Source of the DNA: Microbacterium sp. MAH-37
GTDB lineage: Bacteria; Actinomycetota; Actinomycetes; Actinomycetales; Microbacteriaceae
Direction of reading: 5' to 3'
Length of the DNA: 64,000 nucleotides
Assembly: GCF_009758255.1 (NCBI RefSeq)
Contig: NZ_WSEN01000006.1
Coordinates: forward strand, 418,174 to 482,173
Shown: positions 29,469 through 39,225 of the stretch, piece after piece
Position numbering within the stretch: position 1 is the first letter of the stretch
Layout of the letters: every line of letters starts with the position of its first letter
Position numbers and translations under genes: made by a program
The notes under the pieces: generated by a model
The model's input: the letters and a program-made list of their open reading frames with translations, nothing else
Databases searched by the model: none
Told to the model about the DNA's origin: nothing

Positions 29469-30656
29469 CTACGAGACTCCCAGCTGACCGGACAGGACCA
29501 TCACCGCGGCACCGCGCAGCACGATGTCGTCTTGGTGGGTGAGACGGATGGCGACATCGTCGAAGATCCCCTCCAGGGTGCGCGCGCGCAGGGTGTCGAT
29601 CGCCGCGTCGATGAGGACGTCGCCGAGCAGTTCAGGCGGTCCGGACAGGACGATGTCGGACAGGTCGAGTGCGGCGACGATCGGTGCGATGCCGATGGCC
29701 ATCCGCGCACCGGCATCGCGGAGGATGTCGTCGCGGGCGGACGGCTCCTCCTCGATCGCTGCCGTCAGGCGGGTGACGTTGACCCAGGCCTCGAGGCAGC
29801 CCTCCTTGCCGCAGACGCAGCGCGGTCCGCCGTCGGTGCCGACCACGACGTGGCCGATCTCCCCCGCGGCGAAGCGGCTGCCGAGCAGCGGCTGGCTGCC
29901 GGTGATCAGGCCGGCGCCGACGCCGCGTCCGATCTTGATGAGCATGAAGTCGCTGCGCTCCTCGCCGAAGGTGTACTCGGCGAGGACGGCGGCGTTGGCG
30001 TCGTTGCGGACGATGACGGGAAGATCGAGGTCGAGGCCGAGGCGGGCCTCGAGCGGGAACCCGTGCCAGCCGAGGTTGGGCGAGCTGAGCACGACGCCGT
30101 CGGACCGCACGATGCCCTGTGCGCCGATTCCCACGCCGAGCAGCGGCCGGCTGGATGCCGCCACCAGTTCGCGGGCGAGCGCCAGCGTGGCCGCGTAGGC
30201 CGCGTCGCCGTCCTTGCCCTCGGGCCTGGTCACCGTGCGTCGCTCGACGACGTCGCCGTCCAGGCTCATCACGGCACCGTCGAAGTGCGTCGGGCCGGAG
30301 AGGTCGATGCCGATGATCTGGTGTCCACCGCGATCGATGTCGACGAGGATCGGCGGCTTGCCCGGGCCGACGGTCTCGCGCACGCCGATCTCGACGACGA
30401 TGCCGTCGGCGATGAACTCGGCGACCAGATCGGAGATCGTCACCCGGGTCAGGCCGGTCTCGCGGGACAGGTCCGCACGACTCATCGCCCCGGAGTGGTA
30501 GAGCGTCTGCAGGACGAGGGCGCGGTTGTGCCCGCGGGCGTGCTCGGGGAGAACCTTGGCACGGGACCGGAGTCGCCGCACGGGTCCGAAGGCGTGCGCC
30601 GGTGCGCCGAGGTGATCCATCGACGTCGGCGTGCGCAGCTCATCCGGTTCGGACAT
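29469..30656 (-). CDS. ROK-family transcriptional repressor (NagC/Mlc type)
   Basis: 395-residue repressor. Residues 40-105 are the winged helix (LVLQTLYHSGAMSRADLSRETGLTRVTISDLV). The rest is a ROK sugar-binding fold with IGIDLSG, VRNDANAAVLAEY, and the zinc cluster GGPRCVCGKEGCLE preceded by GEIGHVVVG. It heads the kinase-nagB operon. A near-perfect palindrome overlaps its own leader, so it is probably autoregulated and controls amino-sugar genes, with GlcNAc or GlcNAc-6-P as likely inducer. The ATG at 30656 has no strong ribosome site. Confidence 0.92.
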   Translation of the reverse strand: MSEPDELRTPTSMDHLGAPAHAFGPVRRLRSRAKVLPEHARGHNRALVLQTLYHSGAMSRADLSRETGLTRVTISDLVAEFIADGIVVEIGVRETVGPGKPPILVDIDRGGHQIIGIDLSGPTHFDGAVMSLDGDVVERRTVTRPEGKDGDAAYAATLALARELVAASSRPLLGVGIGAQGIVRSDGVVLSSPNLGWHGFPLEARLGLDLDLPVIVRNDANAAVLAEYTFGEERSDFMLIKIGRGVGAGLITGSQPLLGSRFAAGEIGHVVVGTDGGPRCVCGKEGCLEAWVNVTRLTAAIEEEPSARDDILRDAGARMAIGIAPIVAALDLSDIVLSGPPELLGDVLIDAAIDTLRARTLEGIFDDVAIRLTHQDDIVLRGAAVMVLSGQLGVS

Positions 30657-30657
30657 G

Positions 30658-30682
30658 TTTGTTAGTAGACCTTACGAACAAA
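30658..30682. promoter_or_regulatory. Palindromic operator before the ROK repressor
   Basis: TTTGTTAGTA (30658-30667) and TACGAACAAA (30673-30682) form an inverted repeat with 9 of 10 positions paired around a 5-bp spacer, ending one base from the repressor ATG. Direct GTTAC copies (30720s) lie further upstream. The AT-rich arms resemble operators of NagC-like ROK regulators. Confidence 0.75.
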
Positions 30683-30736
30683 ATTTTCGCAACCCTGGTC
30701 GCCTACGTGGACGATCACGGTTACCGAAACGTTACT

Positions 30737-33199
30737 TTACTCTGATCCGCCGCCACCAGCGGCAGGACCGCCGGCGCGCGGGGTCGACAGACCCGCGACG
30801 AGGTCCGCCACGATCGCCTCCCGCTGGGCGAGGGTCAACGGCTTACCAGGGACTCCGGGACGGCGCTGCGCGGGCGTCGGACCGTCCAGCGGGCGGTACT
30901 GCACGCCGGCTGCGGCGAGCCGGCGCAGCTGCACGGGCAGCCGCTGCGCGAACCCGTCGACCGACGGCGCTTCTCCCCCCTCCCACAGTCGCTCCGCGAT
31001 CGCGCAGAGTCGCGGGAACACCGCGAAGTCCACCCGGTCGCGGGTCGGCAGGTGCTCGCTCCACACGTTCGCCTGGCCGCCCTCGGCGCCGTCCGGCACG
31101 CGCAGGGTGTACGCGCGCTCGATCGGCAGCGGAGGACCGACCCGGATCGGCTCGTCCTCCGAGTCCGACTGCGGGTAGTCCAGGTAGACCTCCAGATCGG
31201 GGCAGGCCACCACGGGGATGTCGCGACGCAGCGCCTCCGCCATCGCGACCGGGCCGCGCCAGGCGAGCACACGCACGCCCTCGGGCACGTCGCCCGCCAG
31301 CACCTCGTCCCAGGCCAGCGCCGTGCGCCCGTGCGAGCGGACGTGGGCGACGAACGCCCGGGTGAACCACGGCTGCACCTCCTCCGGCGACGAGAGGCCG
31401 AGCTCCCGCATCCGCTCGTGCGCCGCGGGACTGGCCGCCCATTCGTCGGTCGGCACCTCGTCTCCACCGATGCCGATCCACTCCGCGTCGAACTGTTCGC
31501 ACAGCGCATCGATCGCGGCACGGCCGAAGGCGAGGGATGCCTCGGTCGGCGCCAGAACGCGCCGGTTCACGCCGAACCGCTCCCAAGCGCCCTCCGGCGA
31601 CCCCGAGACGTCGGTGTTGCCGAGTTCGGGATAGGCGGCGAGTGCGGCCTGCACATGGCCAGGCAGCTCCACCTCGGGAACGACCGTCACGAACCGCTCG
31701 GCCGCGTAGGCGACCAGGCCCCGGATCTCCTCGGCCCGGTAGAACCCCTCGTGCACGCCGGGCTCCACGGTGGCCAGCGGGCCGTGTCCGAGCTGGGTGG
31801 CCTGCCGTACCGCTCCGACCTCGGTGAGCCGAGGATAGCCCGGCACCTCGAAGCGCCAGCCCTGGTCGTCGGAGAGATGCAGATGCAGCACGTTCAGGTG
31901 ATGAGCGGCGAGCAGGTCGATCATCCGCCGCACCTCGTCGACGGGACGGAAATGCCGGGCCACGTCGAGCATGAGCCCGCGCCAGCCGAATGCAGGCTCC
32001 CCCCACCACGTTCCTGCGGGGAGGCGGCTGCCGACTGCGCGCTCCGGATCGCACAGCTGTCGCAGCACGGTCGTCCCGCGGAACACGCCCTCCGCCGAGC
32101 CCCCGGCGACGTCGATGCCGGAGGCGCCCACGCGGATGCGGAACGCCTCGGGTCCCCCGACCGCGGAGTCGACCCGCAGTGCGATGGCGGGCAGCGCGGC
32201 ATCCGCCTCGCCCAGGCCGAGCGCGTCGCGGAGCAACCCGGCGATACCCTGCAGCCCATCCTGCGGATGGACCGCGGTGCCGGCGTGCAGCACGAACGGC
32301 GCCGCATCGGAGTCGATCTCGTGAGCGGTCCGCGGCACCGTCGCCCGATGCGGCGGGGGCGGCATGCGCAGCGCCCGCCCCGGCGTGGCCCCGGTGGTCT
32401 CGCCGGCCGTCAGCACGGGCACGCCGGACACGAGCACCTCGCGGATGCCGGTCGGCGCGGCGCCCCGGTCGTCGAACGTCTCGGGGTCGAGCAGCACCAG
32501 ATCGGCGGCGGCGCCCTCGCGGATCACACCACGCGGCGTGTCGCCGAGGTGCAGGCCGAGGCGCTCGGCAGGGATGCGGGACCGCCGATGCACGGCCTCC
32601 TCCAGGGTGAGTGAACTCCGGAGTTCCACGGGTTCGCTCTCATCCACGTCCGGCGCCCAGAGACCGCCGCGCTCTGCGACGACGCGACGCAGAGCCTCGA
32701 GCTCGGCGGCGTCGGCCTGCGTCCCGGACGCGAGTCCCGCGGCTCCGCCGTCCAGCTCCTCCCCCAGCATCCGCTGCAGTTCCGTGATCTCGGCGGCGGT
32801 CGCGGGCCGCTCCACCGCACCCAGCGCGCGCCTGCGCAGGTCGCCGAGCCGCACGAGCATCACGGTGTTCCCGGCCGACGGCGCACCGGCACCGTGCGCA
32901 CCTACCGTCGCAGTCGTGACGCCCCGACGGATCCTCTCGTCAGGTGCGACGCCGTCGGCAGGCTGCAGACTGAGGTCGATGAACCCGGGGGCGAGCACCA
33001 GGCCGGCGGCATCCGTCTCGACCGCTCTCTCCGGCGCCTCGATCGGGTCGGCATCGCCCGGACGCCGGATGCCGACGATCCGCGCCCCTTCGACTGCGAC
33101 ATCCGCGAGATACCGCGGCGCTCCGGTGCCGTCGACCACTGTGGCTGCGCGGAAGACCCTGACCTGTCCGGACGCGGCGAGCACGCTGCTCAGAAGCAT
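30737..33199 (-). CDS. Decayed D-aminoacylase-like domain fused to GH20 beta-N-acetylhexosaminidase
   Basis: 820-residue fusion. Residues 14-280 align in order with the ends of the D-aminoacylase/amidohydrolase family (VVDGTGAPRYLADVAVEGARI, APGFID, RRGVTTATVG, then PAERLGL...IREGAAADLVLLDPETF). The HxH metal motif after GFID is lost (LSLQP), the later HMR-type histidine is gone, and roughly 170 residues of the barrel are missing, so this part cannot be a normal hydrolase. Residues 300-395 are GH20b and 400-740 a complete GH20 barrel with D580-E581 in GIGGDEVP. ATG 33199 has only a weak GGCGG site; in-frame extension upstream is possible. It lies just upstream of the ROK repressor operon, on the same strand. 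Confidence 0.85.
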   Translation of the reverse strand: MLLSSVLAASGQVRVFRAATVVDGTGAPRYLADVAVEGARIVGIRRPGDADPIEAPERAVETDAAGLVLAPGFIDLSLQPADGVAPDERIRRGVTTATVGAHGAGAPSAGNTVMLVRLGDLRRRALGAVERPATAAEITELQRMLGEELDGGAAGLASGTQADAAELEALRRVVAERGGLWAPDVDESEPVELRSSLTLEEAVHRRSRIPAERLGLHLGDTPRGVIREGAAADLVLLDPETFDDRGAAPTGIREVLVSGVPVLTAGETTGATPGRALRMPPPPHRATVPRTAHEIDSDAAPFVLHAGTAVHPQDGLQGIAGLLRDALGLGEADAALPAIALRVDSAVGGPEAFRIRVGASGIDVAGGSAEGVFRGTTVLRQLCDPERAVGSRLPAGTWWGEPAFGWRGLMLDVARHFRPVDEVRRMIDLLAAHHLNVLHLHLSDDQGWRFEVPGYPRLTEVGAVRQATQLGHGPLATVEPGVHEGFYRAEEIRGLVAYAAERFVTVVPEVELPGHVQAALAAYPELGNTDVSGSPEGAWERFGVNRRVLAPTEASLAFGRAAIDALCEQFDAEWIGIGGDEVPTDEWAASPAAHERMRELGLSSPEEVQPWFTRAFVAHVRSHGRTALAWDEVLAGDVPEGVRVLAWRGPVAMAEALRRDIPVVACPDLEVYLDYPQSDSEDEPIRVGPPLPIERAYTLRVPDGAEGGQANVWSEHLPTRDRVDFAVFPRLCAIAERLWEGGEAPSVDGFAQRLPVQLRRLAAAGVQYRPLDGPTPAQRRPGVPGKPLTLAQREAIVADLVAGLSTPRAGGPAAGGGGSE

Positions 33200-33354
33200 G
33201 TGTCCGCCGTTCCGACAGCCGGCAGAGGGAAGAGTAAGGGCATCTGACAAAGCTACTAGCCGCCGCCGTTTTCCAGCGCCCGGGTCACCTGTGGTTGACT
33301 TGGCGCCGTTCGTTTGCGCGGGGAGACACCCCGCGCGGGAGGGAAACGTACCTG

Positions 33355-33831
33355 ATGAACCGTCGTATCGCCGCACTCGCCATCGCCGCCGTCGCGGTCC
33401 TGGGCCTCACCGCCTGCTCTGGCGCTCCTGCGTCCGACTCCAGCTCGGACAAGTCGAGCTCGGCCTCCAAGGAGGCGCCTAAGACGTCCGAGCAGTCCGT
33501 CGCCGACGCCTGCAAGGTCGCCACCGACAAGGTCTCCGCCGCCACCAGCGGGCTGCAGGACATCGACATGTCGAAGGCCGCCAGCGACCCGCAGGGCACC
33601 ATCGATGCCCTCACCACCCTCGTCGACAGCCTCGGCGAAGCATCCGACACGGTCACCAACCCCGAGGTCAAGGCTGCCGTCTCCGACTTCCACGACTCCT
33701 ACGCGCAGCTGCGCGACGTGTTCAAGAAGGTCGTCGTCGACGGCGACACCTCTGCCGCGTCCGACATCAGCACGCTGACGGGCGACCTGAACGACTCGGT
33801 GAAGGCGCTCACCGAGCTCTGCACGGCCTGA
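33355..33831 (+). CDS. Small secreted lipoprotein
   Basis: 158-residue protein with a 21-residue type II signal peptide: MNRR, a hydrophobic core, and lipobox LTAC with C21 as the lipidated cysteine. A Ser/Ala/Lys-rich linker follows (residues 22-48), then a helical domain of about 110 residues with heptad-like spacing and two cysteines (C54 and near the C-terminus, ELCTA) that could form a disulfide. The ATG at 33355 is preceded by GAGGGA. TTGACT (33295-33300) may be the -35. No family is recognised. It sits on the outer membrane face, just before an L,D-transpeptidase gene. Confidence 0.85.
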   Translation: MNRRIAALAIAAVAVLGLTACSGAPASDSSSDKSSSASKEAPKTSEQSVADACKVATDKVSAATSGLQDIDMSKAASDPQGTIDALTTLVDSLGEASDTVTNPEVKAAVSDFHDSYAQLRDVFKKVVVDGDTSAASDISTLTGDLNDSVKALTELCTA

Positions 33832-33843
33832 CCTGCAGGAAAC

Positions 33844-33884
33844 GTCGAGGGCGGATGTCGCATCATGCGGCATCCGCCCTCGAC
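33844..33884 (+). terminator. 14-bp hairpin after the lipoprotein gene
   Basis: GTCGAGGGCGGATG (33844-33857) pairs with CATCCGCCCTCGAC (33871-33884), with an inner CGCA/TGCG stem in the loop. It is 12 bp past the stop. No T-run follows. Confidence 0.75.
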
Positions 33885-33958
33885 CGTTGCCCCCTCGTTA
33901 TCGTCCGTCCTTTATCATTGATGCTGGAGGGTTGTCCGAAGACACGGGGGGTGAGTTC

Positions 33959-35425
33959 GTGACCGATCTTGTTTCTGCACCGAACACTGGCGCGCAGAAC
34001 ATCGTCGCAGGCGACGCTGCGCCGACGGTTCCGCTGACGGATGCGCTGCCGCCATCAGATGGCGCCTCGCACCTCGAATGGGCACCCTCGCAGCCGGCGC
34101 CGAAGAAGCACCACCTCGGCCTGTGGATCGGCATCGGCGCCGGAGCTCTCCTGCTCGCCGCAGCCGGAGCCTCGACGATCCTCATCGCACCCGGCACCAC
34201 CGTCGCCGGCATCCCGGTGGGCGGGATGACCGCCGGCATGGCCGCGGATGCGATCAGCTCGCACCTCGCCGACACCGAGATCGTCCTCACCGGGGCCGGG
34301 TCGGATGCCACGGTCAACGGCGCGTCCCTCGGCGTGGACACCGATGCCAAGGCCCTCGCCGAAGCGGCCTTCGCCGCGCACCCGATGTGGAACCTGGGCG
34401 CCTGGGCCGGCGATCCGATCGAAGCCGACATCACGCTCGACCCGGACGCCGCCGACCGCTCGCTCCGCGCCGCCGTGCCGGCGAGCTATAAGGACGGCGT
34501 CGACGCCGCCGTCACCTTCGACGCCGCGTCCGGCACCTACACCGTCACCCCGGCCACCGACGGAACCGGCCTCGACCTCGATGCCCTGACCAAGGCCTTC
34601 GTCGCGGCCGTCGCCGATGGGAAGTCCTCCGCAGAGTTCGACGCCACGGGCACCCCGGTTCCGGCTGACATCACCGACGACGAGGCGAGCGCCGCCGCGG
34701 CGAAGCTCAACGAGATGCTGCCGACCATCGGCTTCTACGTGGGCGAGGAGCGCACCGTCCCGGTCGCCCCCGCTGTCGCCGCCAGCTGGCTGTCCGTGAC
34801 CCCCGTCGACGGCGACCTCGTGATCGACGCCGACGCCGGCGCCATCCAGGAGACCGTCGCGACGCTGCCCGGCGCTGTCGACCGAGCCCCTGTCAACGCG
34901 ACCACCGTCGTCGACTCGAACGGCAAAGTGCTCCGCTCGCTGACCGACGGGCAGACCGGACGCGCGCTCGGAAGCACCGCCGGCATCGCTGCGGCCTTCG
35001 CCGCCCAGCTCGGCCAGGGCAACGGCGCGTACGCACTGACGGTCAACGAGACGCCCTTCGAGACCACTCCGCTGTACCGCCACGCAGTCGTCGACCTGTC
35101 GCAGCAGCACGCCTACTTCTACGAGAACGGCAAGCTCGTCCGCGACTGGGCGGTCTCCACAGGGAAGCCCGGCTTCGACACCCGCCAGGGGCACTTCCGG
35201 ATCCGCGCGCACGTGGCGATGCAGGACATGGTCGGCGAGACCTACGTCACCAAGGACGTCAAGTGGGTCACCTACTTCAACGGCAACCAGGCATTCCATG
35301 GCACGTACTGGCACAACAACTTCGGGAACGTCATGAGCCACGGCTGCGTGAACATGACTGAGTCGGCTGCCAAGTGGGTGTACGACTGGGCACCGGACGG
35401 CTTCGAAGTCACGGTGCAGAAGTAG
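33959..35425 (+). CDS. L,D-transpeptidase (YkuD) with peptidoglycan-binding-type domain
   Basis: 488-residue cell-wall cross-linking enzyme. About 50 cytosolic residues precede a membrane anchor (about residues 53-76, LGLWIGIGAGALLLAAAG), so the catalytic part is outside. Two repeat-like regions of the PG_binding_4 type (roughly 95-330) follow. The C-terminal YkuD domain has HAYFYENGKLV and the catalytic motif HGTYWHN...MSHGCVNM with C463. A GTG start at 33959 after GGGGGGTGAG is preferred over an upstream in-frame start. TATCAT (33913-33918) is a possible -10. It probably forms 3-3 cross-links. Confidence 0.92.
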   Translation: MTDLVSAPNTGAQNIVAGDAAPTVPLTDALPPSDGASHLEWAPSQPAPKKHHLGLWIGIGAGALLLAAAGASTILIAPGTTVAGIPVGGMTAGMAADAISSHLADTEIVLTGAGSDATVNGASLGVDTDAKALAEAAFAAHPMWNLGAWAGDPIEADITLDPDAADRSLRAAVPASYKDGVDAAVTFDAASGTYTVTPATDGTGLDLDALTKAFVAAVADGKSSAEFDATGTPVPADITDDEASAAAAKLNEMLPTIGFYVGEERTVPVAPAVAASWLSVTPVDGDLVIDADAGAIQETVATLPGAVDRAPVNATTVVDSNGKVLRSLTDGQTGRALGSTAGIAAAFAAQLGQGNGAYALTVNETPFETTPLYRHAVVDLSQQHAYFYENGKLVRDWAVSTGKPGFDTRQGHFRIRAHVAMQDMVGETYVTKDVKWVTYFNGNQAFHGTYWHNNFGNVMSHGCVNMTESAAKWVYDWAPDGFEVTVQK

Positions 35426-35436
35426 TCAGCCCTCTC

Positions 35437-35482
35437 AAACGCTGCGGCCCGGCATCCTCTCGGATGCCGGGCCGCAGCGTTT
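35437..35482. terminator. Perfect 21-bp bidirectional terminator
   Basis: AAACGCTGCGGCCCGGCATCC and its exact complement flank a TCTC loop. TTTCTG follows on the + strand and A/T-rich bases on the other side. It separates the L,D-transpeptidase gene from the convergent icd gene. Confidence 0.93.
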
Positions 35483-35496
35483 CTGCTGAGTGGCGC

Positions 35497-37713
<2,217 letters not shown>

Positions 37714-37769
37714 CGCATGCCTCTTCGTTCGTCACGGGTATGGGTCGACTCAGCTTACCGTGTGCGCAG

Positions 37770-37793
37770 AGATATCTTGATATCGAGATATCT
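37770..37793. promoter_or_regulatory. 24-bp palindrome in the icd/GNAT divergent promoter
   Basis: AGATATCT, TGATATCG and AGATATCT in a row form a 24-bp inverted repeat with 22 symmetric positions. It lies 30 bp before the leaderless -10 TAGCCT of the GNAT gene and close to a TAAGCT box facing icd. This is a likely operator; no regulator gene is adjacent. Confidence 0.7.
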
Positions 37794-37834
37794 GGGTCTG
37801 CCGGTGGGAAGGCGAAAGGGACTAGCCTGGGGTC

Positions 37835-38293
37835 ATGTCGGAACTGAGCCTGGTCGAACTCTCCGCCGCGACGATCGTCGCGGTCAACAACCTGTCCCTC
37901 AAGCCCGGGCAGGAGCAGTTCCTCGCGCCTGTCTCGTACGGCATCGCAGCAACCGTCATCAACCCGCAGACCTCCTGGCAGCGGGTGGTCCTCGATGGCG
38001 ATCAGGTCGTCGGTTTCGTGAGCGCGAGCTTCGATCCGGAAGCTCTTGAAGAGCACTTCCGCAGCATTCTGTGGCGGATCAACGTCGACGCCGACGACCA
38101 GGGTCGCGGTGTCGGACGGTTCGCCGTCGAAGCACTTCTCGCCGAAGCGCGAAACCGTGGCGTGGATCACGTGGACGTGATCTATGAAGCCGGAGAAGGG
38201 GGCCCGGAGGCGTTCTTCCGCCGTGTGGGCTTCCAGCCCGTCGGCGAGACCGAGTACTCCGAGGTCATCGCCGAGATCCGGATCGCCGACTAG
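37835..38293 (+). CDS. GNAT-family N-acetyltransferase
   Basis: 152-residue acetyltransferase. The acetyl-CoA loop is seen as VDADDQGRGVGRFAVEALL (about residues 88-106), preceded by the beta-strand VVGFVSASFDPE and followed by the FFRRVGFQPVGETEY end of the fold. General similarity to polyamine acetyltransferases of the SpeG/BltD kind is possible but not firm. TAGCCT six bases before the ATG indicates a leaderless start. It is divergent from icd, sharing a palindromic operator region. Confidence 0.9.
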   Translation: MSELSLVELSAATIVAVNNLSLKPGQEQFLAPVSYGIAATVINPQTSWQRVVLDGDQVVGFVSASFDPEALEEHFRSILWRINVDADDQGRGVGRFAVEALLAEARNRGVDHVDVIYEAGEGGPEAFFRRVGFQPVGETEYSEVIAEIRIAD

Positions 38294-38304
38294 AACGGCG
38301 GCGG

Positions 38305-38333
38305 GGCCTCGAATCCCCTCCCCCATCGAGGCC
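38305..38333. terminator. Short hairpin between convergent genes
   Basis: GGCCTCGA (38305-38312) pairs with TCGAGGCC (38326-38333) across a 13-base loop, between the GNAT gene and the convergent coiled-coil protein gene. Confidence 0.5.
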
Positions 38334-38387
38334 TCGTCGCCCCCCATCGGTCGGCGCGCGAGTCCGCGTTGCCCGGAAGCAGCAGCG

Positions 38388-39134
38388 TCAGCGCGGGTCC
38401 TCTCGGCGGCGCACGGTGCGATCGGTGACGGAGCGGATCGCCTCCGCACCGAGCTCGATGACCTGATGCGCGGTGTCCTGCCACGCGGGGCGCGGCTCGC
38501 GCACCGCGCCCGCGGCACGCTCGGCCTCGACGAGAGCCCGCTCCAGTTCTGTCACGGCGTCGCGATAGGCCGCGAACTCCGCGGGCGTCACGCGCTTCGC
38601 CTCCGCCGCCGGCCGGGTATCCCGCGCACGCAGCTGCGCGGCGAAGAAGGCCGAGGTCGCCGGGGCCTTCACGTCGCTCATCTGCGGGAACGCGATCGCC
38701 CGCGCGGGGTCGGTCTCGTACTCCATCCATCGCACGTTCAGCGCGTCGTGCGCGGCCCACAGCCGCTCGAGCGGATCACCGGGGGTGGCGAGTTCGGCGC
38801 GGGACGCCGCGACCCGAGCGCGCCGGGCACGCACCAGGGCGGATGCGGCCTTCGCCTGCTGCTCCGCCTCGCGAAGCGCTCGTCGCGCGCGGGTGACGTC
38901 GGCGTCGGAGGCCCGTCCTGCGCCGCGTTCCGCGGTCGCGTGCGCGAGCTCGGCCCTGGTCGCTTTGAGGGCGGCAGTGGTCGCGACGGCGCTGGTGCGC
39001 GCCTCGGCGAGCTGCATCCGCGCGGCGTCGAAGCCGAGCCGCTTCCGACGGCGGCCACCGCTGCGTGCCCCGATCACGGCAGCACCCGCCCCGCCGGCGA
39101 CGACCGGCGCGATCCACCAGAGTTCGAGGAGCAT
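38388..39134 (-). CDS. Membrane-anchored coiled-coil protein, unknown
   Basis: 248-residue protein: one N-terminal membrane segment (about residues 7-27, WWIAPVVAGGAGAAVIGA), a basic cluster GGRRRKRLG, and then two long Ala/Arg/Glu-rich helical stretches (about 38-115 and 178-230) expected to form coiled coils. The ATG at 39134 fits the AAGGAG site; a GTG two codons earlier is too close to it. No catalytic motif is recognised. It is a single gene upstream of nothing obvious and downstream of the ABC exporter operon on the same strand, separated by a hairpin on the ABC side. Confidence 0.75.
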   Translation of the reverse strand: MLLELWWIAPVVAGGAGAAVIGARSGGRRRKRLGFDAARMQLAEARTSAVATTAALKATRAELAHATAERGAGRASDADVTRARRALREAEQQAKAASALVRARRARVAASRAELATPGDPLERLWAAHDALNVRWMEYETDPARAIAFPQMSDVKAPATSAFFAAQLRARDTRPAAEAKRVTPAEFAAYRDAVTELERALVEAERAAGAVREPRPAWQDTAHQVIELGAEAIRSVTDRTVRRREDPR

Positions 39135-39187
39135 GTCCACTCCTTCATGCTAAGCCGCACACCGGCGTTCGCACCTGCCGGATGCCG

Positions 39188-39221
39188 CGAAGCGGCGGGG
39201 CGCCTCGGCCCCGCCGCTTCG
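39188..39221 (-). terminator. 14-bp hairpin after the ABC exporter operon
   Basis: CGAAGCGGCGGGGC pairs with GCCCCGCCGCTTCG around a six-base loop, five bases past the stop of the second ABC gene. There is no T-run. Confidence 0.8.
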
Positions 39222-39225
39222 TGCA

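Noticed and set aside
30737..33376. Extended start at 33376 for the amidohydrolase-GH20 fusion
   Set aside because: The added 59 residues are low complexity and run through the promoter of the divergent lipoprotein; the amidohydrolase-type fold begins just after ATG 33199.
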